This document shows positions 34,829-42,751 of a stretch of DNA of 45,596 nucleotides, in pieces (positions within the stretch are counted from its first letter, which is position 1; every line of letters starts with the position of its first letter). Source of the stretch: Hespellia sp. (GTDB taxonomy: Bacteria > Bacillota > Clostridia > Lachnospirales > Lachnospiraceae); the NCBI GenBank assembly GCA_028694105.1, contig JAQUUC010000028.1, positions 1 to 45,596 of the forward strand, written 5' to 3'. The translations under genes were made by a program, and so were the position numbers. The notes beneath the pieces are model-generated. The model searched no databases. It had not been told where the DNA came from and saw only the letters and a list, made by a program, of their open reading frames with translations.

Positions 34829-35719
34829 ATGAGTAAAATAGAGTTACATGCAGATGACTTTGCCGTGTCCGCACACGCTTCGAAAGACATCATTGCCCTG
34901 CTAAAGGAAGATGTACTGGACAGTATCAGTATTATTCCGAATATGAAATGTTTTGAGGAGACAATGGAACTTCTTCGTGATGCGGATCTGATGAAAGTGC
35001 CTGCATCGGTTCATTTGAATTTCATGGAAGGAAAGTCCTGTGCAGCATTGGAGGATGTTCCATTACTTGTGGATGAGAACGGATTTTTTAAGGTGACATG
35101 GTTCAGCCTGTTCTTTGACAGCTTTAAGCCGGACAGAAGGAGGGCACTGACGCTTCAGCTTGCGTGTGAGATAGAGAGTCAGATTCGAAAGATTCAGACG
35201 GCGATGCAGGGGGAGTACCAGCTTCGTATTGACAGCCATCAGCACACGCACATGATACCGGTGGTGCGGGATGCGCTTCTTCTTGCAATAGACAGAATGG
35301 GTGAGGATGTCACCTTTGTACGCCTTGCAAAAGAGCCGCTGGTTCCGTTTTTGAAACACAGCGAGCTTTACCGGGAGTACTCGGTTGTGAATCTGATTAA
35401 GAATGTCCTTCTGTGGGCACTGGCATTTCCGATGGAGAAGCAGTTGAAGAAGAGAAACATACCGTATTCTTATCTGTTCGGACTGATGCTGAGTGGAAAT
35501 ATGAATGCAGCCTGTGTGGAACAATTGTATCTGGACATGGCAGCATCGGCAGATAAAAAGGAACAGGACCTAGAGATATTGTTCCATCCGGGTTCTGTCC
35601 TTGAAAGTGAGATATCAGAAGAAAATGTACAGCATAGTTTTATTGAATTTCATCTGTCTTCGTCCCGCAAAAGCGAATACGAAGCAGCCACAGTACTAGA
35701 TAAACTGCGAAAGAGATAA
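34829..35719 (+). CDS. YdjC/ChbG-family carbohydrate deacetylase
   Basis: 296 aa, ATG 34829 with GGAGA about 10 nt upstream, 18 nt after the glycosyltransferase. Family metal-binding residues are visible: IELHADDFAVS at the N-terminus (Asp), PASVHLNFMEGK (His) and RIDSHQHTHMIPVVRDALL (His). ChbG removes acetyl groups from N-acetylglucosamine oligosaccharides; HpnK and YdjC relatives act on other acetylated sugars or lipids. Its position between CsbB-like and YfhO-like genes suggests it deacetylates the transferred amino sugar. The C-terminal 26 codons overlap the converging YfhO-like gene. Confidence 0.88.
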   Translation: MSKIELHADDFAVSAHASKDIIALLKEDVLDSISIIPNMKCFEETMELLRDADLMKVPASVHLNFMEGKSCAALEDVPLLVDENGFFKVTWFSLFFDSFKPDRRRALTLQLACEIESQIRKIQTAMQGEYQLRIDSHQHTHMIPVVRDALLLAIDRMGEDVTFVRLAKEPLVPFLKHSELYREYSVVNLIKNVLLWALAFPMEKQLKKRNIPYSYLFGLMLSGNMNAACVEQLYLDMAASADKKEQDLEILFHPGSVLESEISEENVQHSFIEFHLSSSRKSEYEAATVLDKLRKR

Positions 35720-38000
35720 CGCTTACAAGTATGCCGGCTTTTAGTCCCGGTGTTTGGAAGGTCATTTCTATCTGATTACTCCCTTTTTCTACCGGGAGAG
35801 TCATGAGACAGTCAGCAGTTGTCTCCGGTGTTATCGTTTTATTATTCACAGTAACCGTCCAGCCGGAGGAATTCGGTATGGTCAATAGCAAATCCTTGTC
35901 CTGATCTACTACAATCTCACCGGAAACGTGAGTGTTGGTAAATGTATTCAGGGTGAGGGTTTCTTTTTTTAACTCCCGGAGGCACTCATTCAGAACGGAT
36001 TGATCCAAAGTATAAAATGCGGCATTGGTAATCGGTAAAGAATTGCGAGTGCCACTGAGGCTTACGTTTACGGAATCCTGCGAAGCATTTCCAATGAAAA
36101 AGGCGCTTGGACTGAACCGGTCAAAGTAGTGCGTGACATAGGTTCCGTTTACCGTGACATTCATCCGGTGAAAGATGTCGGAATCTTTCTCATTTTCTAG
36201 GCAGCCATATAATGGCTGGCCGTTTTGCGAGACGGCTGGCGAGATCGTATAACTGATACCGTCTGTGGTCTCAGTCTGTTCATAGGCAGCTTTGGTATAC
36301 AATGTAACTTTGTGCCCGAGAAAATTCGAGAATAAGGCATTCTGATATTCAAATACATTATCAGCCGTGATTTTATCTGTGGCAGAGGTACTAACGGCAT
36401 ATCCGAGCGGCAGTGCGTTTTGGTTGCAGTAAGTATTTTTACCATTCTTAGCAGATAAACCGGTTACAAGTTTTGTACCGATGACCTCCGTGTCGGAGAG
36501 AATATACTTAAGCCCCAGTAAAGAGTCGGAGGCAAGCAGTGGCTGGGAATAGTTCAGGATCTCCTCCGTCTTGGTGTAACCAAGGTGATTCAGCAGGGTC
36601 AGTGTGCAGTCATCAAAGCTGGAGCTGTAATGTGCAAGTCCCATAAAGTTTTTGGTTGCCATAGATTCAGAAAGGAAGGAGCTGGTGTGGTCTGTGTGTC
36701 GTTCACGGGTCAGTGTCTGTTCGGTCCGGTACCAGGAACTGTCGTATTTTTTTAAATTTGCAATCGCCTGATTCTGACCTTTTACATAGGAGGCAAAGTC
36801 GGTATGGCTGGTCTGGTAAATGCCCTGGAAACTCAGTGCGCCATTGATGCATAATTCGCCGGATAAAAGGATAAGACAGAGTGGATAAAGGCATTTGTGA
36901 AAAGTAGTCTGTTTTTCCAGACAATAGGCTGCTGCGAAGAAGATGAGCAGAAATATTGGGAGAAATGCAAGACGACAGTAATCAGAATAGGATTTCTGCA
37001 TGCCGTTCCAGATGCATTCCAATGGATTAAAGAGACAGCATAAAACCATAAACCCTAAGAAAATCAACCCTGCTTTTTTCTCTTTTCTGGAATCATTTCC
37101 ACGAAGGAAGTACAGGATGGCGAAAATGAGCGTAATGGTTCCGCAGAATAAGGAGAGAGTGTTCGTGTCCGGTTTGGCACCCCATAAAAAGTATTTGGGG
37201 AAAATCATATTATGAAAGGACGGCTTTAGGACACCCAGAGTAAAGGAAGTCTTGCTGGACATCTGGCCGATGATGGCTGGCAGGAATAAAAATGCGCTGC
37301 CGCAGACACCGAGTGCGAATACAAAAACCAGATGAAAAGATTTCCGCCAAGAGAACTTGTCTGCATAGAGACATTCAAACAGGTAAAAGCATAGTGCGAA
37401 CAGAATAATTTTATAGGCACCGTACCAGTTCAGGGTAATCGAAATGACGATGCTGAGAAAGAGCAGAAGGCTCCGGTCTCGGTGGAGGAATTGATAGATA
37501 CCGAGCAGCAGCAGCGGCAGCAGAACGACACTGTCCAGCCACATGATGTTGCTGCTCTGGATGATATTGTAGGACATCAGTGCGTAGGCACACGAAAAAA
37601 GCAGGCACCAGTGGTGCTGAAGCTTTTCAAAACGATGGGACAGATAAATGGACATAGTCAGTCCGCACATTCCGATTTTAAATGCTGTTAAGAGTACAAT
37701 GAAGAAATCCACCTTCGTCTCTTTGAAAAAAACGATCAGTAAATTCAGTGGATTTGCAATATAATAGGAAATCAGTGGGAGCATTGAGCCGCCCAGCGAT
37801 TTCTGAAAGGAATAGAATAGTGATTCGCCGGAGAGCAGGGTGTGACGCAGCCATAGGAAGAAGTCGATATACTGGATATTCATGTCATCGTAGAGGAAGG
37901 ATTGTGTTCCGAACGGGTAGATGTTGGACATGGATAATATGCAGGTGAACAGAATGCATGGAACTGTAAAAGCGAAAAAGTATTTGAGTGCTCGTTTCAT
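35640..38000 (-). CDS. YfhO-family multi-pass membrane glycosyltransferase (GT-C type)
   Basis: 786 aa, ATG 38000 with GGAGG 5 nt upstream. It has about a dozen hydrophobic segments in the first half, a large extracytoplasmic domain (about 400-750) and a final helix (GILVSVISFAVYLVLWLLRI). The first loop holds FLYDDMNIQYIDFFLW, whose acidic pair is the expected active site of this GT-C family. SFQKSLGGSMLPLISYYIAN follows. Bacillus YfhO uses undecaprenyl-phosphate-GlcNAc to glycosylate lipoteichoic acid. Its 3' end overlaps the ydjC-like gene by 80 bp tail to tail. The two partner genes are on the other strand, so the three are not one operon. Confidence 0.88.
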   Translation of the reverse strand: MKRALKYFFAFTVPCILFTCILSMSNIYPFGTQSFLYDDMNIQYIDFFLWLRHTLLSGESLFYSFQKSLGGSMLPLISYYIANPLNLLIVFFKETKVDFFIVLLTAFKIGMCGLTMSIYLSHRFEKLQHHWCLLFSCAYALMSYNIIQSSNIMWLDSVVLLPLLLLGIYQFLHRDRSLLLFLSIVISITLNWYGAYKIILFALCFYLFECLYADKFSWRKSFHLVFVFALGVCGSAFLFLPAIIGQMSSKTSFTLGVLKPSFHNMIFPKYFLWGAKPDTNTLSLFCGTITLIFAILYFLRGNDSRKEKKAGLIFLGFMVLCCLFNPLECIWNGMQKSYSDYCRLAFLPIFLLIFFAAAYCLEKQTTFHKCLYPLCLILLSGELCINGALSFQGIYQTSHTDFASYVKGQNQAIANLKKYDSSWYRTEQTLTRERHTDHTSSFLSESMATKNFMGLAHYSSSFDDCTLTLLNHLGYTKTEEILNYSQPLLASDSLLGLKYILSDTEVIGTKLVTGLSAKNGKNTYCNQNALPLGYAVSTSATDKITADNVFEYQNALFSNFLGHKVTLYTKAAYEQTETTDGISYTISPAVSQNGQPLYGCLENEKDSDIFHRMNVTVNGTYVTHYFDRFSPSAFFIGNASQDSVNVSLSGTRNSLPITNAAFYTLDQSVLNECLRELKKETLTLNTFTNTHVSGEIVVDQDKDLLLTIPNSSGWTVTVNNKTITPETTADCLMTLPVEKGSNQIEMTFQTPGLKAGILVSVISFAVYLVLWLLRIRFCGTKTDEIQ

Positions 38001-38167
38001 AAAAACCTCCGATGATAAATGTTGTTAAGAATAGTATATCGGATTTTGGGCGGAAGAGCAATCATGTGTCTGGGTAATTTTGGTATATTTCCACATATTA
38101 TCGCACGGTTCATAAAGAAACATAAATCGGCACATACTATCTGAAAAAGAACAGGAGTATGTGAGCG

Positions 38168-38599
38168 ATGAATGATGATACGGTACAATTATTGAAGGAA
38201 TGCAACTTGGGATGTAAAATGGCGGTGGAAAGTATTCATCAGGTGACGGAATATGCAACAGATGAAAAAATGCTGCATTTGCTGGAGGAGTATAAACAGA
38301 AACATAAGGAGCTGGAAGTGGAATCTGAAAAGCTGTTACTGGCAGCAGGTCTTGAGGGCAAAGAGCCGGGAATGATGGCTTCGTCTTTTTCATGGCTGAG
38401 CACAGAGATGAAGATGATGATGGAGGATGACAACAGGCAGATTGGAAAAATCATGATGGATGGCTGCAATATGGGGATTAAGTCAATCAGCGAGTATAGG
38501 AATCAGTACGCGAATGCTGACCGGGAGGCGCGCAATATTGCCAGAGGAATTCTTAAAGTGGAGGAAGAGTTTGTACAGAAACTGGAGAAATTTTTGTAA
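38168..38599 (+). CDS. Small helical-bundle protein, ferritin-like/DUF2383-type
   Basis: 143 aa, ATG 38168 behind AGGAG. It is entirely helical and acidic: VQLLKECNLGCKMAVESIHQ, EEYKQKHKELEVESEKLLLA, FSWLSTEMKMMMEDDNRQIG and IARGILKVEEEFVQKLEKF. The pattern of four amphipathic helices resembles the DUF2383/ferritin-like group. The acidic and His positions do not form an obvious di-iron motif pair. It is divergent from the YfhO-like gene, and a hairpin follows its stop codon. Function unknown; similar small proteins are common in Clostridia. Confidence 0.65.
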   Translation: MNDDTVQLLKECNLGCKMAVESIHQVTEYATDEKMLHLLEEYKQKHKELEVESEKLLLAAGLEGKEPGMMASSFSWLSTEMKMMMEDDNRQIGKIMMDGCNMGIKSISEYRNQYANADREARNIARGILKVEEEFVQKLEKFL

Positions 38600-38610
38600 A
38601 ATAGTGTGAT

Positions 38611-38650
38611 AAATAGCGCATATTCTCGAAAATGAGGGGCTGCGCTATTT
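38611..38650 (+). terminator. Hairpin between the helical-bundle gene and glmS
   Basis: AAATAGCGCA (38611-38620) pairs perfectly with TGCGCTATTT (38641-38650). The loop contains CTC-GAAAAT-GAG. A T-tract is lacking, but the place after a stop codon fits a terminator. Its right arm overlaps the -35 box of the glmS promoter. Confidence 0.5.
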
Positions 38651-38676
38651 ACAACTTGTTACAAATTTGTTACAAT
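38648..38676 (+). promoter_or_regulatory. Promoter of glmS
   Basis: TTTACA (38648-38653), a 17-bp spacer and TACAAT (38671-38676), giving a leader of about 55 nt. That is too short for a glmS ribozyme, and none of its conserved core is seen. Confidence 0.55.
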
Positions 38677-38735
38677 ACCTCTATTGCAAAAATACAAATT
38701 ATTAATTTAATTGTGCAAACAAGAGGAGGCATCTT

Positions 38736-40574
38736 ATGTGTGGAATAGTAGGATATATTGGAGAAAAACAGGCGGCACCGATTCTTTTGGACGGTTTGTC
38801 GAAGCTTGAATACAGAGGATATGACTCGGCAGGACTTGCAGTTCGCAACGGCGAGGCGGATGTGAAAGTCGTAAAGGCAAAGGGACGTCTGAAAATTCTG
38901 GCAGAAAAGACAGATGATGGAAAGTCGATGATTGGTACCTGCGGTATCGGCCATACGAGATGGGCGACACATGGCGAGCCTTCGGAGACGAATGCGCATC
39001 CACATCACAGTGATGATGGAAATGTTGTCGGCGTACATAATGGTATCATCGAGAATTATCAGGAGCTCAGAAACAAGCTGCTCCGTAAAGGATATCAGTT
39101 CTATTCAGAGACAGATACAGAAGTTGCGATCAAGTTAGTAGATTATTATTATAAGAAATATCTTGGAACACCTGTTGATGCGATTAATCATGCGATGATT
39201 CGTATTCGTGGTTCTTATGCATTAGAGGTTATGTTCAAAGAATATCCGAATGAAATCTATGTTGCCAGAAAAGACAGCCCAATGATTATCGGTGTCGAAA
39301 ATGGGGAGTCTTTTGTGGCTTCCGATGTTCCGGCTATTCTGAAATATACAAGAAACGTATATTACATCGGAAATATGGAAATCGGCCGCCTCCAAAAAGG
39401 CGGAGTTACCTTCTATAACCTTGACGGTGATGAGATTGAGAAGGAACTGACTGAGATTAAATGGGATGCAGAAGCAGCAGAGAAGGCCGGATTTGAGCAT
39501 TTTATGATGAAGGAAATCCACGAACAGCCAAAGGTTGTTGCGGATACGATCAATTCAGTTATTAAAAATGGAAGAATTGATTTATCAGAAGTCGGTCTGA
39601 CCGAGGAAGATATTCAGAAAATCAGTCAGATTTATATTATTGCGTGCGGGTCTGCTTACCATGTCGGTATCTCGGCACAGTATATAATAGAAGACTTAGC
39701 CCGTATTCCGGTACGTGTGGAAGTGGCATCTGAATTCAGATACAGAAAGCCGATTCTGGATAAAGATGGTCTGGTGGTTGTCATCAGTCAGTCAGGCGAG
39801 ACGGCAGACAGTTTAGCTGCAATTCGCGAGGCGAAGGATGCAGGGGTCAAGACCCTCGGCATTGTAAATGTAATTGGTTCTTCCATTGCGCGTGAGGCGG
39901 ACTATGTGCTTTATACGCTGGCAGGGCCTGAGATTTCCGTCGCAACGACGAAAGCATACAGTACACAGCTGATTGCGAGCTATGCGATTGCGATTCAGTT
40001 TGCGAAGGTTCGAGAGAACATTTCAGAAGAAAAATATGCGTCGCTCGTTGAGGAACTTCTGACAATCCCTGAGAAAATCGAGAAGATTATTGATGATAAA
40101 GAACGGATTCAGTGGTTTGCGGCAAAGCAGGCTGCGGCAAGGGATGTCTTTTTTATCGGACGTGGAATCGATTATGCAATCTCGCTGGAAGGAAGCCTGA
40201 AACTCAAGGAAGTCAGCTACATTCATTCGGAAGCTTATCCTGCCGGTGAGTTAAAGCATGGAACGATTTCTTTGGTTGAAGATGATATTTTGGTAATCGG
40301 AGTCCTGACACAGGAAGAGCTGTACGAGAAGACACTCAGCAATATGCTGGAATGTAAGAGCCGAGGTGCTTATCTGATGGGACTTACGACTTATGGCAAT
40401 TATAATGTAGAGGACAGTGTTGACTTTGCGGTATACATTCCGAAGACCGACGTACATTTTGCAAACTCACTTGCGGTGATTCCACTGCAGCTGCTGGGAT
40501 ATTATGTATCGGTTGCCAAGGGACTGGATGTTGACAAGCCGAGAAATCTCGCGAAGTCCGTTACAGTTGAATAG
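38736..40574 (+). CDS. glmS: Glutamine--fructose-6-phosphate aminotransferase (isomerizing)
   Basis: 612 aa, ATG 38736 behind GAGGAGG. It makes glucosamine-6-phosphate from fructose-6-phosphate and glutamine, the entry to UDP-GlcNAc, peptidoglycan and amino-sugar polymers. The N-terminal Cys2 nucleophile (MCGIVGYIGEKQAAPILLDG) and GHTRWATHGEPSETNAHPH mark the glutaminase domain. The two SIS sugar-isomerase domains carry IACGSAYHVGISAQYIIEDL, SEFRYRKP, ISQSGETADSLAAIREAKD and STQLIASYAIAIQFA. The C-terminus PRNLAKSVTVE is canonical. Complete, and typical in length. Confidence 0.97.
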   Translation: MCGIVGYIGEKQAAPILLDGLSKLEYRGYDSAGLAVRNGEADVKVVKAKGRLKILAEKTDDGKSMIGTCGIGHTRWATHGEPSETNAHPHHSDDGNVVGVHNGIIENYQELRNKLLRKGYQFYSETDTEVAIKLVDYYYKKYLGTPVDAINHAMIRIRGSYALEVMFKEYPNEIYVARKDSPMIIGVENGESFVASDVPAILKYTRNVYYIGNMEIGRLQKGGVTFYNLDGDEIEKELTEIKWDAEAAEKAGFEHFMMKEIHEQPKVVADTINSVIKNGRIDLSEVGLTEEDIQKISQIYIIACGSAYHVGISAQYIIEDLARIPVRVEVASEFRYRKPILDKDGLVVVISQSGETADSLAAIREAKDAGVKTLGIVNVIGSSIAREADYVLYTLAGPEISVATTKAYSTQLIASYAIAIQFAKVRENISEEKYASLVEELLTIPEKIEKIIDDKERIQWFAAKQAAARDVFFIGRGIDYAISLEGSLKLKEVSYIHSEAYPAGELKHGTISLVEDDILVIGVLTQEELYEKTLSNMLECKSRGAYLMGLTTYGNYNVEDSVDFAVYIPKTDVHFANSLAVIPLQLLGYYVSVAKGLDVDKPRNLAKSVTVE

Positions 40575-40671
40575 TTCAACGTTTTGCAATACTTTAAACA
40601 CATTTCCATCACAAATGTTCGGTAGAATAAGGTTATAAATTAAGAACAAGAGATGGAAAGGAGCCATTGAT

Positions 40672-41967
40672 ATGGACAACCAATATAATTATTACAATCC
40701 AAATGAACAGCAGAACACATACAGTAATCCGGATCCGATGAATCAGACGCCTCCGAATAATGTAAAACCAAAGGTAAAGAAGAAATGGAAAATGCCAAAG
40801 ATACTGGCGGTGATTTGTCTGGCACTTGTATTTGGTCTTGTATCAAGCGGTACGTTTTTGGGATTTAGCTTCATTGGAAGCAGGGTGCTTGGTCTGACCG
40901 GCAGCTCATCAACCTCCGGTTCGAACGGAAAAGCAGCTGCAACGGCAACGCTGAAGCAGACAACAAGCTCTGTGTCGTCGGATATCGCCGACATTGCCGC
41001 AAATGCAATGCCATCGGTCGTATCGATTACGAATATGAGTGTACAGCAGGTTCAGAACTTCTTTGGACAGAGTGGTGAGCAGGAAGTGGAGAGTACCGGT
41101 TCCGGTATCATTATCGGACAGAACGATTCGGAACTTCTGATTGTTACGAACAACCATGTAATTGAAGGCAGTGAGACACTGACGGTTTCATTTATCGATG
41201 AGAACAGTGTGGAAGCGAATGTAAAAGGCTCGAATTCTTCGATTGATATCGCAGTGATTGCAGTTCCGATTGACAGCATTTCCGATGATACGATGGATGC
41301 CATTTCGGTAGCAACACTTGGAGATTCAGATTCTTTGAAGGTTGGAGAACCTGCAATTGCAATCGGTAATGCACTTGGTTATGGTCAGTCAGTCACAACC
41401 GGCATTATCAGCGCAACAGACCGTGTACTTACGGGTTCTGGGAGCGACACTGCATTTATTCAGACCGATGCGGCAATCAATCCGGGCAACAGCGGCGGTG
41501 CACTTCTGAATGCAAATGGCGAAGTAATCGGCATCAACTCTGCAAAGCTTTCTGACACAACGGTAGAAGGTATGGGGTATGCAATTCCAATCAGTGATGT
41601 CAGCGACGTTATCACGAATCTTATGAATCAGGAGACGAAGACAAAGGTTGCGGATAACGAGAAGGGTTATCTTGGAATTCAGGGTGTCGATGTGACCAGT
41701 GACAGTGCGCAGCGTTACAATATGCCGGAAGGTGTTTACGTATCGTCGGTTATCAAAGGCGGCGGCGCAGCTGATGCGGGAATCATGGAGGGCGATATTA
41801 TCACAGCACTCAACGGAACAGACATCGATGGAATGACAGCCTTGCAGAATGAGCTTTCTTATTATAAGCAGGGCACGACAGTAACGGTTACTGTTCAGAG
41901 ACAAAATGGCAATTCATACGAGGCACAGGATATTGATGTGAAGCTTGGCGCACAGAGTGGCAATTAA
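40672..41967 (+). CDS. Membrane-anchored HtrA/DegP-type serine protease
   Basis: 431 aa, ATG 40672 behind AAAGGAG. An N-terminal cytoplasmic Asn/Gln/Pro-rich segment precedes one membrane helix (AVICLALVFGLVSSGTFLGF, about 45-65). The trypsin-like domain lies outside the membrane with the triad His in TNNHVIEG (about 162), Asp in SSIDIAVIAV (about 192) and Ser in NPGNSGGALLNANG (about 274). One PDZ domain follows: GYLGIQGVDV, YVSSVIKGGGAADAGIMEGD and VTVTVQRQNG. Such proteases degrade misfolded exported proteins under envelope stress. It lies 97 bp after glmS, with no strong terminator between. Confidence 0.93.
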   Translation: MDNQYNYYNPNEQQNTYSNPDPMNQTPPNNVKPKVKKKWKMPKILAVICLALVFGLVSSGTFLGFSFIGSRVLGLTGSSSTSGSNGKAAATATLKQTTSSVSSDIADIAANAMPSVVSITNMSVQQVQNFFGQSGEQEVESTGSGIIIGQNDSELLIVTNNHVIEGSETLTVSFIDENSVEANVKGSNSSIDIAVIAVPIDSISDDTMDAISVATLGDSDSLKVGEPAIAIGNALGYGQSVTTGIISATDRVLTGSGSDTAFIQTDAAINPGNSGGALLNANGEVIGINSAKLSDTTVEGMGYAIPISDVSDVITNLMNQETKTKVADNEKGYLGIQGVDVTSDSAQRYNMPEGVYVSSVIKGGGAADAGIMEGDIITALNGTDIDGMTALQNELSYYKQGTTVTVTVQRQNGNSYEAQDIDVKLGAQSGN

Positions 41968-42001
41968 ATAAAATGAGATGATTTGAGAGGGTATCCGCAT
42001 T

Positions 42002-42313
42002 ATGGCAAAAGAGACAAAAGAAACCGCATGTGAATGTAAAACAAAGCATCGCGATGATACGGAATATACGAAACTGATTCACCGCCTGAACCGAATTGAA
42101 GGTCAGGTGCGCGGAATCAAGGCGATGGTGGAGGATGAAAGGTACTGCGTGGATATTTTAACACAGGTATCGGCAATCCAGTCGGCGCTGAATGCATTTA
42201 ATAAAGAATTATTATCAAATCATATTAAGACCTGTGTGGTAGAGGATATCAAAAATGGAAATGAAGATGTCGTGGATGAACTGTGTGCGACATTGCAGAA
42301 GCTGATGAAGTAA
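42002..42313 (+). CDS. CsoR/FrmR-family (DUF156) metal- or stress-sensing repressor
   Basis: 103 aa, ATG 42002 behind GAGAGG, 34 nt after the protease gene. All-helical CsoR family: LIHRLNRIEGQVRGIKAMVE in the first helix, then YCVDILTQVSAIQSALNAF and LLSNHIKTCVVEDI. The copper-site positions are present as Cys49, His74 and Cys78, the Cys-His-Cys pattern of copper sensors; FrmR and RcnR types differ there. An extra CEC near the N-terminus (residues 10-12) could add metal affinity. No copper transporter is adjacent, so the regulated genes lie elsewhere or were separated. Confidence 0.9.
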   Translation: MAKETKETACECKTKHRDDTEYTKLIHRLNRIEGQVRGIKAMVEDERYCVDILTQVSAIQSALNAFNKELLSNHIKTCVVEDIKNGNEDVVDELCATLQKLMK

Positions 42314-42342
42314 ACTGTATTTTCCAACGGGAAATATGTAAG

Positions 42343-42380
42343 TGGGGACATAGTACTTTTGAAATGGTACTATGTCCCCA
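42343..42380. terminator. Perfect 14-bp hairpin between the CsoR gene and the cotJC remnant
   Basis: TGGGGACATAGTAC (42343-42356) and GTACTATGTCCCCA (42367-42380) form a perfect stem with a 10-nt loop. No T tract follows on either strand. Its place between two converging genes fits a bidirectional terminator. Confidence 0.5.
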
Positions 42381-42390
42381 ACTGCGTTAT

Positions 42391-42612
42391 TTACAGCATC
42401 CTTTTCCGTCAAAGGCAGGGTTGAATGCATAGAAGTTCTTGCTGTCGAGATGATCCTGAACGATGCGCAGTGCCTCGCCGAATCTCTGGAAGTGTACGAT
42501 TTCGCGTTCGCGCAGGAATTTGAGCGGCTCTGCCACATCGGCATGACCGGCACAGAGGCGCAGCAGATTGTCGTAGGTTGTTCTGGCTTTCTGTTCTGCT
42601 GCAATCTCACAA
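42391..42612 (-). pseudogene. cotJC: Truncated 3' end of a spore-coat CotJC / manganese-catalase-like gene
   Basis: In the minus frame ending at TAA (complement of 42391-42393) the sequence reads EIAAEQKARTTYDNLLRLC, EPLKFLREREIVHFQRFGEA and IVQDHLDSKNFYAFNPAF, ending in a Cys pair. These are the C-terminal signatures of CotJC/Mn-catalase proteins. Homology stops near 42612. Beyond it the frame runs into unrelated sequence of the right-hand element, and the first two thirds, with most metal ligands, are missing. The gene was cut by an insertion or rearrangement. Its presence indicates an ancestor able to form spores. Confidence 0.75.
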
Positions 42613-42751
42613 GTACAACATTCACAAAAGAATATATATAGAAGATAAAGAAATCAACCTATCTGCTCCAATGTATTTCGGGTTTGTGTTTACAGGCGTT
42701 CAGCAATGAGCGTCTATTTTTTTACCCAAAATGAAAGGAGAATTAACAATT
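42613..42751. other. Left part of the right-hand mobile segment, with a terminator-like hairpin
   Basis: Between the cotJC break and the adhesin start there is no gene. AGGCGTTC-AGCAAT-GAGCGTCT (about 42696-42717), with two G-T pairs, is followed by ATTTTTTT. This is a likely rho-independent terminator of a transcript from the left. The element boundary probably lies near 42612. Confidence 0.45.

Noticed and set aside
38651-38735. glmS ribozyme or riboswitch in the glmS leader
   Set aside because: The leader from the predicted start is only about 55 nt and shows none of the ribozyme core.
42215-42625. Minus-strand 136-codon frame across the CsoR end and the cotJC remnant
   Set aside because: It is a different frame from the CotJC homology and runs into antisense of the CsoR gene, so it is a shadow.
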